Positions 12,527 through 21,835 of a DNA stretch of 64,000 nt are shown here, one piece after another. Below the pieces are notes generated by a model. It made no database searches. It was not told the origin of the DNA and saw only the letters and a program-made list of their open reading frames with translations. This stretch comes from Eustoma russellianum (Eukaryota; Streptophyta; Magnoliopsida; Gentianales; Gentianaceae). Numbering within the stretch: position 1 is the stretch's first letter; every line of letters starts with the position of its first letter. The stretch spans positions 9,535,561 through 9,599,560 of the forward strand of contig AP025071.1 in NCBI GenBank assembly GCA_036186865.1, given 5' to 3'. A program made the position numbers and the translations under genes.

Positions 12527-12762
12527 CAGATTCGGGGTTAAGTGATCTGATGATATTGACCGTTCGGGCTCGGAGAGAATAGACCCGATAAGTGATGACG
12601 TTACCCTTCTGAATCCGAGAATAATAGATTCGAAGGGGAGACGTGACCGCCTCAGATCCGGGAAGATAGATCTGAACTGATGACGTTACCGTTCCGAATC
12701 CGGGAATAATAGATTCGAAGGGGAGACGTGACCGCCTCAGATCCGGGAAGATAGATCTGAAC
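12527..12762 (+). repeat. Hairpin array with an 85-bp tandem duplication
   Basis: Hairpins with conserved purine-rich loops lie at 12527-12549 (CAGATT/GATCTG), 12564-12588 (TCGGG/CCCGA), 12605-12636 (GAATC/GATTC extended by CTTC/GAAG), 12652-12675 (TCAGATC/GATCTGA), 12695-12717 (CGAATC/GATTCG) and 12737-12760 (TCAGATC/GATCTGA). The block 12594-12678 is repeated with few changes at 12679-12762. It is homologous to the array at 1716-1965. Confidence 0.8.
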
Positions 12763-13597
12763 ACTCTATTGTTCTCTTGACGATGATGTTTTGAAAGAAA
12801 AGCATGAAAGATCATATTCTCATTTTATCATGCCGCATCACACGTTCATATGTATGCATGTCACGTTTATTGAGTCATCGTGTAGTGACACATGATACTT
12901 AGACTAAGTTGTTATAACTTGGTAGCTCTTAAGTATGACCTCATTTAGCAATGATCCTTGATATGTTACGAATTTATGCAAGTTGCGGTCTTTTATGGTT
13001 ATGTTCTTTATTAAGTAACGATCTTACTTAAGTTATGATCTTGACGCATTAAGTGTTCATCACTATCGGGTATTAGATGGAGGACAGGTATATTTCTAAA
13101 CCAAAATTTTTTTTGGGTTCGGTTCTTGTACGTACTTTCCATTTAATCCTCGATTATTATAGTATACTTGCTGGTGACTTTGTCACTCACCCCTATTTTT
13201 CCTCCCAGAGGCTGCAGGGAACAAGGTAGAATGGATTGAGGATGAACCTAGGGTCCCCTACCCGTGAGTGCAGCGAAGGATGGATGGATTAGGAGACACG
13301 ACTTGCCGATTATGACTGATGACTGATCATGTAATTGTGATGGGAAACATCTACTTTTGAGAATTTCGGTACATTTGACTTGGGTTGTAAAACTAAGAAT
13401 GATCTCGTGGATGTTTTTTTTATTTGAAGTTTTCATTCTGCCACGGTTTCGCTTACTTGATGACGTGTAAGCACGAAAATCCATGCATTTTATCATGGAT
13501 TACGGTACGTTATGGATCGACGCCTGGTACTCTCCTTAGTGAAGTACGGCGGGTGCACCGTATCCGGCTGGGCCGGGGTGCGGGGCGCTACAACAAG

Positions 13598-14130
13598 TCT
13601 GGCTTTATAACGTTCAATGTTACCAAATGACTCTCTTTTAGTCTTAAAGACTCATTTGCATCCCACCACAAAGGTTCTGTTTTGTAACAGAACGAGCTCT
13701 GATACATTATTTTTAGCCATTGATTCCATCTCTTCTTTCAAGGCATTGTACCATAGTGACGATTCGTCACTACTCATGGCTTGTGATAATGAGATAGAGT
13801 CATGATTTAGTCTAATGTCATAATCGGACGCTTGAAGATATACATCATAGTCACTAGAAATTGCTGACCTTTTAGTTCTTGAGGATCTTCTGACTCCTAC
13901 TGGTTCAATTAGATGTGGGATTAGTGGGCTCAGATTGTCCTTGATGTGATTCTTCAATTTGAGGTTGCACAATTGGTGGCTTTTCATTATGTTGAATAGC
14001 AACTGAATTTCCACATATAAATGTATAGTGTGTGTATCCCTTACTTCCTCAAAATTAAATTGTCGATTCTAATCATTCTCACTAATTTCACGATCCTCTA
14101 GAAATTTAGCATTTCTAAATTCAACCACTT
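13598..14130 (-). pseudogene. pol: Copia X pol: integrase C-terminus to start of RT
   Basis: The minus-strand reading at 13652-14014 holds 'RRSSRTKRS', 'SSLWYNALKEEMESM' and 'FVVGCK', the hinge between integrase and RT in Ty1/copia polyproteins. Upstream codons to about 14130 give 'RNAKFLED', matching the copy at 47361-47682. It is the continuation of the fragment at 8245-9525, separated by the solo LTR. The element is 5'-truncated at about 14130, where DUF4283-gene sequence begins. Confidence 0.8.
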
Positions 14131-14569
14131 TTTCCATTACAATGAACCAAAAAAACAGAAGTAAAACCTACTATGATCCGAATAAACAGCATTCTTTTAA
14201 AGTTTCTGACAAAAAACACCATTTAAGTCTTGTAATCTGCACATGACTACATAATGCGTCAACTGCTCGGAAAAGACCCAATCTTCGGCAGTTCCAACTT
14301 AGGACAATCGTGGCTCTTTACGGGGTTGCTCCATTGCAACCTCCATGGGGCTTTGGTTTTTTACTGCGTGCTTGAGCTTCTTAGAAATGGGGCAGCTGTC
14401 AACACCGATATCAGAAAATACCTGCGCCAACAGAGTGTTTGTAACAACACTTAGTACTGCATCTAGGGCATTCTTCCTCTTATAGCTTTGCTTTCGTGCA
14501 ACTTCATGTGTGTTTGGTTGCATAGAAGAGCCTGGAATTTTTAACACCTTATGAGCAGCTTGGGGGTTG
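14131..14569 (-). pseudogene. DUF4283-type ORF1-like gene, C-terminal part
   Basis: A minus-strand open frame runs through 14299-14566 and carries 'NPQAAHKVLKIPGSS' and a basic 'RKQSYKRKN'. It ends with stops near 14200. It joins in frame to 21839-22005 across the CACTA insertion: removing the transposon and one TTG copy gives an uninterrupted reading. The gene upstream (21836-22189 and 26617-27052) has the DUF4283 signature of plant LINE ORF1 or related retroelement proteins. The function of this C-terminal part is not recognised. The remaining stretch to 14131 looks like its 3' untranslated sequence. Confidence 0.6.
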
Positions 14570-15060
14570 CACCACAAAAAGAATTTCGATTACCGACGAA
14601 AACATCACCGACGAAACGAGGTACGTCGGTCTTTCGTTGTTAATTTGCGACGCAATAGCGATAACAACAGTTTCGTCGTTAATTGCGACGAAACTACAAT
14701 GAAATACATTGTCGCTAACAAAAAAGTAGTCAGGTTAATCCTTTCGTTACAATTTCGTAGGTGTTTTGTCGGTGGTTCGTCGCTACTCTGTGTCTTTTGT
14801 TCGTCGCTATTTAGTTTGTAGCGTTTCGTCGCTATATCGTCGCTAATGTGTCGCTAAAATTCCAGAAACATAAACACGGATAAACAAGGAAATAAATTCG
14901 TTGGTTAGTAGGTTCTCGGCGTTGTATTAAGTTTCGTCGGTATATCGTCAGTGTTTAGTCGATGAATTAGTCATCGCAAATGTTTCGTTTTACTTTTCGT
15001 TTGTATTTTATTCCGATTCGTCGCTGTGTCGTCGCAGATTCGTCGAGGATTAAACACGTG
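14570..15060. repeat. Left subterminal repeat region of the CACTA element
   Basis: Repeated short motifs of the type GACGAAAC, CGTCGCTA and CGTCGGT in both orientations fill this stretch. In En/Spm such subterminal repeats bind the TNPA protein; the role here is by analogy. Confidence 0.8.
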
Positions 15061-15183
15061 TATGAATTAAGAAAAAAGAAAGCGATGATTGGAAAAAAAA
15101 TTATTCATTTAGAAATAAAAATTTACATTATAAAGACAAAAAATTAAAAAAAGAAATCTAAAAGAGAAGCGGAGAGGGACCGT

Positions 15184-15516
15184 TCACTCTTCGTCATCGG
15201 AAGAAAGAGTGGCCGCCACATTCTCCGCGAACTCTTTGAGGAGGCACTTCAGATTGTAATATCTGGCTTTTAACTTGCGCAGCCTTCTGTTCACGCTGTG
15301 CAGTTGCCTTGACTCCTGCTGCCTGTTTGCTATAAGCGTACGGTAGTTGATCTGCGGTTCCGGCATTTCTTGTTGAGGATCCTCTGGCGGCATTGGGCCA
15401 TGCACAAATATTGAATCCTCCCGCTCAACCGATGGTTGTGGTTGAGGAGGAGGCCGTTGGGGAGGTGCACTGTTTGTCCCTCCACGCCTTGGGGTCCTTC
15501 TATAACGACGGGGCAT
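15184..15516 (-). CDS. Small basic/acidic coiled-coil ORF inside CACTA, unknown function
   Basis: A clean 110-codon ORF on the minus strand. Residues 1-15 are Arg-rich (MPRRYRRTPRRGG), about 18-30 are Pro/Gln-rich, and about 57-105 carry no helix breakers and have regularly spaced Leu within 'LHSVNRRLRKLKARYYNLK', suggesting a short coiled coil. It ends in an acidic SSDDEE tail. I do not recognise a family. It lies opposite to TNP2 and the other transposon gene, between two patches of subterminal-type motifs, so it may share a divergent promoter region (about 15560-15960) with TNP2. An intact frame beside a decayed TNP2 is suggestive but does not prove it is a gene. Alternative: a chance ORF in a GC-rich patch. 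Confidence 0.5.
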   Translation of the reverse strand: MPRRYRRTPRRGGTNSAPPQRPPPQPQPSVEREDSIFVHGPMPPEDPQQEMPEPQINYRTLIANRQQESRQLHSVNRRLRKLKARYYNLKCLLKEFAENVAATLSSDDEE

Positions 15517-15579
15517 ACTTTGTATTTTGTTTAGGAAGTTTTATAACTTTGTTTTTGTGAAATGTAAGGCTGTGGGGTT

Positions 15580-15935
15580 ATATATTGGTAAAATTAGCGA
15601 GGACATAGCGACGAATCTGCGACAAATTTATCGTCCGTTACTCAACACCGGAAGATGTGCGGGCGTGACCCTTCGTTTGAACAAGCGACGAATTAGTAAG
15701 AAAATAGCGACGACTTAGCGACGTAAGGTCATCGTACGTTGTAACACTCGGGCACTATGCGAACACGGCCGTTGGGTGAATAGCGACGCCGTAGCGACGC
15801 CTATAGCGACGAAACGCATCGTATGGTGTGAAGATACGATGGTGTGCGTTGCTATAGTCGTCGGTATTTCGTCGGTATTTGTGTTTCTTTGTTCGTCGCT
15901 ATTGCGTTGCTAAGGAGTCGGTAAAGTTGCAGGCA
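15580..15935. promoter_or_regulatory. Second cluster of CACTA subterminal-type motifs
   Basis: Repeated TAGCGACG / CGTCGCTA / CGTCGGTATT motifs occur between the minus-strand ORF and TNP2. By analogy with TNPA-binding repeats this could be a regulatory region for both divergent genes. Otherwise the stretch is featureless. Confidence 0.55.
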
Positions 15936-17652
15936 CAGAACCAATGTATGGGAAGCACTTACCGAGATGAGTCTGTTCTTCAGATGTCTTACATCCACGA
16001 GACTCAGGGCAGATGATATGTCAAGGCTGGAGGGCGAAATCCCAGTGATCCTATGCAAGCTGGAAACTGTATTCCCTCCGGCCTTCTTTGATTCAATGGA
16101 ACACCTGCCAGTTCATCTACCATACGAGACACGCGTTGGTGGTCTTGTTCAGTACAGGTGGATGTATCCGTTCGAGAGGTACTCTTAGTTATTATGTGTT
16201 GTTCTTTTGTGTCTAAGCGCGAGCATGCTTACCAATTTGTTTCATCATGTGACATTGGAGTATTCACTATATGAACAGATATCTCAGGCATTTGAAGCTG
16301 AACATCAGGAACAAGGCGAAAGTCGAGGCCTCGATGTGCAATGCCTACCTGACGGAGGAAGCCTCGACCTTCGTGTCTCATTACTTCGAGCCAGATGTCC
16401 CGTCGAGGTGCAGAGATGTTCCCCGGAACGACGACGGCATTTCCAGATCCGGTTTCCTCTCGATATTCACACATCCGATCAGATTTCATGGACAGGGAAA
16501 GGAAATGATATTAGGGGACAGCGATATGAAGATTGCTCATTCTTATGTTCTGCGCAACTGCCGTCAAGTTGACCGTTTCCAGAGGTATAAACGATATCCA
16601 ATTTTAATTTGTAAATACCTTGCGCTACTCCATCCATTATATTACAAAGGTATACAGGGTACTCATTCGTAATTTGCTTCAGCTTGTTCGTTGATTTATT
16701 GCAAGAACATTCACCGGGTATATCGAGCGATGCAATAAACAATGAGTTAGATGCCAAGTTTGCTGATTGGTTCAGGTGACATGTAAGTTTACATATTTGC
16801 TGGTTACGTGTACGTCATGTGATACGCATTTATTGCCCCACTGATGTATACTTACTTGTCTTTTTACAGGCGAGCAAAGGTCATCTGGCTGACAAAGAGT
16901 ACGGTTACATTCTGACACCAGTAGCCGAGGGTCCATTGAATAGAGTCACGCGCTACGACATGCGTTTTGTGAACGGTTATAGATTCCACAGTCTCCCATG
17001 CCAGCCGAAAATCATCGGAGAACAGCGGAGTGCGTGTCAAGCGGTATGACAATAGCCCGGACGAGGATGACTTCTACGGCTACCTTACTGACATCATTGA
17101 GCTCGAATATCCCGCATTGCCTATAAAGCGGGTGGTGCTATTCAAATGCGAATAGTACGATCCAACTCGAGAAGGTTATCGCGCTGGCACAAAAGTTCAC
17201 GACCGATATAAGTTGGTAGACATGCACCAAGGGCAACGGTACAGAAAGTACAATCCATTCGTTTTGGCTAGTCAAGCGTCCCAGGTGTACTATCTATCGT
17301 ATCCGACGACGAGGATGAATGCGAGCTCAAAGACTGGCGAGCCGTGTGCAAAGTGAAATCGAGCAAGTTTGATGTCAGTATCCAGCCGGGTTCAGATGGC
17401 ATGGATGCCGCATTTCAAGAAGAAAACCCGCGCATTGTGGATACGACACATGTTGAAGTGCACAATCTTCCTCTAAATGACCCGAACAGCGGTTTCATCG
17501 AAATTCATCTCAATATACAACCGGCTGACAATATTGAAGATGTAGGCGAAGACGAATACGAGGATGAAGAGGACGACGAGCATGTAGATGAAGATGAAAA
17601 TGAAGATGAAAATGAAGATGCGTATGAGGATGCGGATGAAAATGAAGATTGA
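15936..17652 (+). pseudogene. TNP2-like CACTA transposase, 5'-truncated and decayed
   Basis: Only the C-terminal half of the transposase is present. A DUF4218-type region starts 'ALTEMSLFFRCLTS' near 15952 and continues with 'FFDSMEHLPVHLPYE' and 'YRWMYPFER'. Intron 16179-16278 (GT..AG) joins cleanly to 'YLRHLKLNIRNKAK' at 16279, and a second likely intron is 16585-16682. A DUF4216-type region follows with 'FYGYLTDIIELEYP', 'RYRKYNPFVLASQA' and 'DWRAVCKVK' at about 17050-17360. The end is an Asp/Glu-rich tail, 17560-17652. Lesions: a frameshift near 17015-17025, TGG to TAG at about 17153-17155, another frameshift near 17300. The Transposase_21 catalytic N-terminus is absent. The acidic tail remains open, with a stop at 17650-17652. 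Confidence 0.85.
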
Positions 17653-17789
17653 CGTTAGTCAAAATTTTTATGTACCTCTTTATGTGAAAGTGTGTATGTG
17701 TTGATGTACTTATACACATGTATACACATAATGTGTGTCTGTAAGTACTTTATATTTTCTATTATTTTTTTTAAAATACTGAAGAGCGC

Positions 17790-17885
17790 TGACGATTTAC
17801 CGACGACACGTGTCATCGCACGTTTGGAATAACGACGACACAAGAAATAGCGACGAACACCCGTCGCTATTTTGTCGCAAAATGT
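17790..17885. promoter_or_regulatory. Subterminal-type motif cluster before the Transposase_24-like gene
   Basis: About 95 bp contain ACCGACGACACG, AACGACGACAC, AATAGCGACGAA, CGTCGCTATTTTGTCGC, the same motifs as the element ends, although this is mid-element. It lies immediately upstream of the pyrimidine-rich likely 5' leader of the downstream gene. Autoregulation by the element's own DNA-binding protein is an inference. Confidence 0.55.
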
Positions 17886-18024
17886 CGAAATTAAATCAGA
17901 AATCCCCCTTCTTCTTCCCCATTTCAGCGAATTTCTTCTCCCCAAATTCAAACCTCCCTCCCCCGCGAAATCTCTCCACCGCCGCTCCTCCTACGCCGCC
18001 ATTCTCTGGTGACCTCCTTCCCCG
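17886..18024 (+). other. Probable 5' untranslated exon of the Transposase_24-like gene
   Basis: This is a CT-rich leader (TTCTTCTTCCCC, CTCCTCCTACGCCGCC) ending in a donor-like CCCCG|GTTAGTTTT near 18024. The next acceptor is TTTCACCCTTGCAG ending at 19216, five bases before the ATG. That would be a 1.2-kb leader intron. No transcript evidence is available. Confidence 0.4.
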
Positions 18025-18154
18025 GTTAGTTTTTCTTCCTATTTCGTTTTTAATGCTTTTAATTAGTTATAGATTCAATTCTTTGTTTTGGGTTTGGGTT
18101 GTGGGTGTTGGTGGTGGGTTGGGGACTATGGGGAGGGTTGTGGGGCGGTTGGGG

Positions 18155-18878
18155 TGGTGAATGGCGGGGCAGTGGTGGTTGGGGTTGGCTGTGGGTAGGG
18201 CCTGTCGGTTGGTGGTTGGGGGTGGCTGGAACTTGCACTTATTTGTCTCATGTTTTGGTTGTATGACTGTGTACATGCATTGGAGACTGATCTTGTTGCT
18301 AGTTGCAGCATATAGTTTCATGTTTTCTACCTGTTTGTCCCCCCCCCCTCTTCTTCTTTTTATTTTCTTGTTTCTCCCTGTTTTCTGCAGTTTAAGAAAT
18401 TCGGAAAAGTTGCATGCTGCAAAAGTACTTGTAGAGATTGTCTTGCGCAACGGCATCTTCCCGTTCATAAAAAACCCACTCTCTTTTCCCCCTTCCTCAA
18501 TAGCTGAAAAAATTCCATGTAACCATCCACTTGATTGATCGTATTGAACTAAGAGTGATAGTGAAACTAAAAAGCTGTGTTGGTGGCACCATGTTTGTTG
18601 AATCAGCTTTTCAAACTAGGTTCTTGCTAGCTTGCAGGCAAGGGTTCTTGCCGTTTAGTTTGCCCTTTTGAGATTTCTTGTCTTTTTATGTTGAGCTTTC
18701 TAGAATTTTTGCAGTTCTAGCAGGAGCCCTTTCTTCTTGACGTCTATCCTGAGAAAAAGCTTTGATATGATCTCCTTAGCTGTGAACCAAAGTTGGCCTG
18801 TTCATTTATATGGTCCTGCGAGTGCTGGGAAAACTTCTATTGGTGAATGACGGGGCAGTGGTGGTTAGGGTGGCTGTG
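18155..18878 (+). pseudogene. Captured host gene fragment (midasin-like P-loop exon) in a CACTA intron
   Basis: After an acceptor-like TTTTTGCAG at 18714, an open stretch reads 'LRKSFDMISLAVNQSWP', then 'LYGPASAGKTS' at about 18806-18838. The latter is a Walker A motif G-x4-GK-[TS]. Its order and spacing resemble the first AAA module of midasin (MDN1), a ribosome-assembly ATPase; that is from memory of the family. The fragment ends after the P-loop. A 38-39 bp direct repeat flanks the segment (18155-18193 and 18841-18878), with intron sequence continuing after the second copy. This is the pattern expected of gene-fragment capture with filler synthesis. Upstream open bits near 18390-18540 and 18590-18660 may belong to the same capture but are not recognised. 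Confidence 0.55.
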
Positions 18879-19031
18879 TGTATATTTTGAAGTGTAATTT
18901 GTTTAGAGATGATGCATATTTATGCTTTAAGTTTTAAGTTCAAGTGATGTATACTTTGAAGTGTAATTTGATGATGAAGTTTGATTATGTAGTTTGGTTA
19001 ATCATGTCATGTTGTTTGGATTTAGATTTGT

Positions 19032-19100
19032 CTTGGGAGAGGCCATTAAGGCCGGAAAACCTCCGATAAACGAATAGGTCATGCCAAAATTTTCAAAATT
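19032..19100 (+). repeat. Intronic 69-bp conserved box, copy 1
   Basis: It starts CTTGGGAGAGGCC and ends CAAAATT, in the leader intron. It differs from copy 2 (20305-20373) at about five of 69 positions, and contains AGGCC...GGCC inverted arms. No function is known to me. Confidence 0.85.
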
Positions 19101-19221
19101 ATTAATATCTTGCATTAAATGTATGTAAACACTTGTCATTTTTTGGACATCTTATTTGTTTGGCCAACCAACCCTAAACTTGTTCAATGTGCCTTTTAAT
19201 TTTTTCACCCTTGCAGATCTG

Positions 19222-21103
19222 ATGGCTAGTGAGGGTTTACCTACTCGACCCACCTACCCACCAGCCAGACAGGCCCTCTCAGGACAGTTCGATCTGTTTG
19301 TTTCTCAGCATGAGCTGCTTGGTTCGGTGTCGACCGCCGCTCTGGCTGCGGACGCAGACCTTTTAGGGCATGCCGATAGGTCCGCACCCCCCAGATCTCT
19401 GACGCCACCCACACCCACCGGTTCAGTCCATCATCCAGCGTCTGATGCAGCATCGGACGAGAGTGTCATACCAGGGCGTCGTGCCCTCCCTTGGTCACAG
19501 GCTACTCATACGTAAGTAATGATTTTTTTTAACACGTTTTCAAATCTATTTCAAGAGTTATTTTTTCCTAACAACTTCACCTCTTTCAGGTTTGCATCGG
19601 ACTCGGCCAGAATTTCCGGTTGCATCACTCGGTCCTTCCACCTGAGGCAGGACCCTGCTGGATATGCCTGGTCCTGTGTCACCCCGCAGACACGTAGGTT
19701 CTACTGGGATGAGTTTCAGGTATTCAAATTTGATGAATTTCACTTTTTGATGCGTAATCGATCATTACTTTTCTAACCACATTTTTATTTTTCCTCTGTA
19801 TAATAATTGCAGAAGGCATACAGCTGGCCAGCCGACATCGCCCACGACGTGGAGCAGGCCTGGCGCCAGAGGGCCGCCAAACGCTACAGGGACTTCGTCA
19901 ACTCGCTCATGACCAAGTGGGAGCGTGATCCCATTTCTGCGAGGCCTCCCTACGTATTCAAGGCCACCTGGGCGGGGTGGAAAGAAGGGTGGCTGGACCC
20001 TGCTAACCAAGCCCACAGCGCCCGGAACGCGGCGAACCGGCGCAGCGGCAATCTACAGGCCCCAGCACCTGCCACACACTCAGGTGGTTCGGTTGCCCAC
20101 GCCACCACGATGCGTGCTATGGTAAGTATTTTAATATTGGATTATTTAGATTCATTGATTTCATTGGATTATTTAGATTCATTGACTTAAGTGGATTATT
20201 TAGATTCATTGATTTCTTATGTTCTGCTGTTGTTTTTTTGGTATTCGTATATGGTTAATGTAAGTAGTGTGTTCATTTGCCTTTTTCTTTTTTTTTTGAT
20301 TTGACTTGGGAGAGGCCTTTAAGGCCGGGATACCTCCGATAAACGAATAGGTCATGCCGAAATTTTTAAAATTCAGGATTTCACTAACATATTTTATTTC
20401 ATTCTTTTAGCACGCGGTGACGGGGGAGTGGCCAGCCTCCTACGATCTCTTCTACAAGACGCATCGGAAAAAAGCCTCCGACGGGACGGAGGACTGGATC
20501 ACGGCGAAGGCCCGCGACATCAGTGTAAGTAGTCTACGATATCATTTGTTTTTTCCTTAGTTTGTTTTATTTCTAAACCCTAAACCCTAACAATTCTTAT
20601 TCTCATTTCAGGACGAGTACAACAGATTACTGGCAGAGAGGGCAGAAGAGGCCGACAAGAACCGTGCTTATTGGGATGCGGTTCGAACCATCGGCCCTCA
20701 GAATAAGAAGAAGAGGGAGGTGTACGGGGTTGGATCAGCAGCGCCGCGATTCTTCCCCGAAGTTCTGCATCCAGGTGCTTCTTCCGAGGCCAGCACCTCC
20801 GCGCCTTCTGCGATGCCAGAGGATATTTCGCGCCTGGACGCAGATCATGCGGCGCTGCAGCACGAGATGGAGACCATCAGGACGCAGCATGAGGAGAGTG
20901 TACAGGCACTGCGGTCGCAGCTCACTCAGACCCAGCAGGCGCTGCAGCAGTCGGTTCAGCAGGCGCAGCAGGAGACGAAGCAGGAACTCTCGCAGCTATC
21001 GCAGATCCTCCGCTCTTTCCTTTCCAGCTCCTCGCAGCCTCAGCCTCGCCCTCAGAATGGTCAGCCTTCTCCGCATGATCCCCCTCCACCTTCCTCTGCA
21101 TAG
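19222..21103 (+). CDS. Transposase_24-like (TNPA-type accessory) protein of the CACTA element, five coding exons
   Basis: Coding exons 19222-19511, 19590-19719, 19813-20121, 20411-20524 and 20612-21103 join in frame through canonical GT..AG introns with pyrimidine-rich acceptors, giving 444 codons with no lesion. The N-terminus (~1-95) is Pro/Ala/Ser-rich. The centre has Trp-rich helices ('WKEGWLDP', 'WRQRAAKRYRDFVNSL') and 'YDLFYKTHRKKASDG', the arrangement of the plant Transposase_24 (Ptta/En/Spm) family. Residues ~320-420 form a long Gln/Glu-rich coiled coil ('LRSQLTQTQQALQQSVQQA'), and the end is Pro-rich. In En/Spm the analogous second product binds subterminal repeats. The ATG is the first in frame after the 19216 acceptor. 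Intactness beside a dead TNP2 suggests a recent or selected open frame; expression is unknown. Confidence 0.85.
20305..20373 (+). repeat. Intronic 69-bp conserved box, copy 2
   Basis: Same box as 19032-19100, here in the intron between coding exons 3 and 4, 32 bases before the acceptor region. Same orientation and about 93 percent identical by eye. Confidence 0.85.
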
Positions 21104-21417
21104 TATTTCATTTTTTGATTTTTCGTACTGACTATTTCATTTATTGTATTGATATATTCTTTGTTCTTTTATATTTTATCTAACATTTATACGGATTCCA
21201 TTTCATTTGTGTTGTTTAATTATACAAATTTCAATACGCAAATACCGTATTTCTGTATAATATTCATAAAAATGATTTTATATACAAAATAAAATATATT
21301 ATAAAAATTAAATAGTAATAAAAACTATTTAATTAATAATATATTGATATTATTAATAAATTATAAATATTTGATATTTAGTATTTAATATTAATTTAAT
21401 ATTTAATATTAATTTAA

Positions 21418-21835
21418 AAAATAGCGACGAACTTGCGACGGAAGCCAAAGGTCGCAGACGGGACATATAAAAATAATTAAAATAAAAAATACCGACGAAA
21501 AAGTATTACCGATGAACTTGCGACGAAACATAAATGTCGCATACCGGGCATATAAAAAAATCAAAAATTTTAAAATAGCGACGAAAAAGATATACCGACA
21601 AACCGACGACGGAAAAAGCAGGTCGCAGACCTGATAGATTTACGTCGCAATTTTACGACGAACCGCCGACGACCTTGCTCTCGTCGCAATATAACGACGC
21701 CGTACCGACAAAAATCACTTTGCGACAAGTGATATAGCGACATACATATTTCGTCGCCATTTCGTCGCTAAATACCATTAGCGACGAAATGGCGACGAAA
21801 TATGTCTGTCGCTATATGGCTTTTTTTTTATAGTG
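21418..21835. repeat. Right subterminal repeat region and TIR of the CACTA element
   Basis: It holds many ATAGCGACGAA, ACCGACGAA and TCGTCGC motifs in both orientations, ending in TTTTTTTTTATAGTG. It mirrors the left subterminal zone. The AT-rich 21104-21417 before it holds no gene. Confidence 0.85.

Larger units (their letters stand above)
9531..13592 (+). mobile_element. Complete solo LTR of a long-LTR Ty3/gypsy-type element, TSD ACAAG
   Basis: The element runs TGTTGTAACC...GGGGCGCTACA and is flanked by a perfect 5-bp duplication ACAAG (9526-9530 and 13593-13597), inside a copia RT. TG/CA ends, 5-bp TSD and no internal region define a solo LTR made by LTR-LTR recombination. At 4,062 bp it is very long. 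Orientation follows from its right end, which resembles the 5' LTR end (...GGCGTTACA) next to the PBS at 50663. It contains a palindrome array (10040-10200), a hairpin array (12527-12760) and a duplicated 85-bp block. No ORF inside (for example 10828-11328 or 12420-12815) has a recognisable product. Tekay-type affiliation is inferred from length and end sequence only. Confidence 0.9.
14570..21835 (+). mobile_element. CACTA (En/Spm-like) DNA transposon, 7,266 bp, TSD TTG
   Basis: Left end CACCACAAAAAGAATTTCG and right end (reverse strand) CACTATAAAAAAAAAGCC form imperfect CACTA-type terminal inverted repeats. A 3-bp target duplication TTG flanks them (14567-14569, 21836-21838), the size typical of the superfamily. 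Subterminal zones are crowded with GCGACGAA / TTCGTCGC motifs. Inside lie a minus-strand small ORF, a truncated TNP2 pseudogene and an intact multi-exon Transposase_24-like gene. The left TIR has C where the right has T at position 4, which may weaken mobility. With TNP2 broken it cannot move unaided. Confidence 0.92.

Noticed and set aside
17510..17719. His-rich frame opposite TNP2's acidic tail
   Set aside because: It is the antisense of GAT/GAA codons in the transposase tail.
18067..18468. Pro/Thr-rich minus-strand frames in the CACTA intron
   Set aside because: Low-complexity G-rich intron sequence read backwards; no domain.
20573..20590. Telomere-like CTAAACCCTAAACCCTAA
   Set aside because: Two and a half units inside an intron; too short to mean an interstitial telomere.
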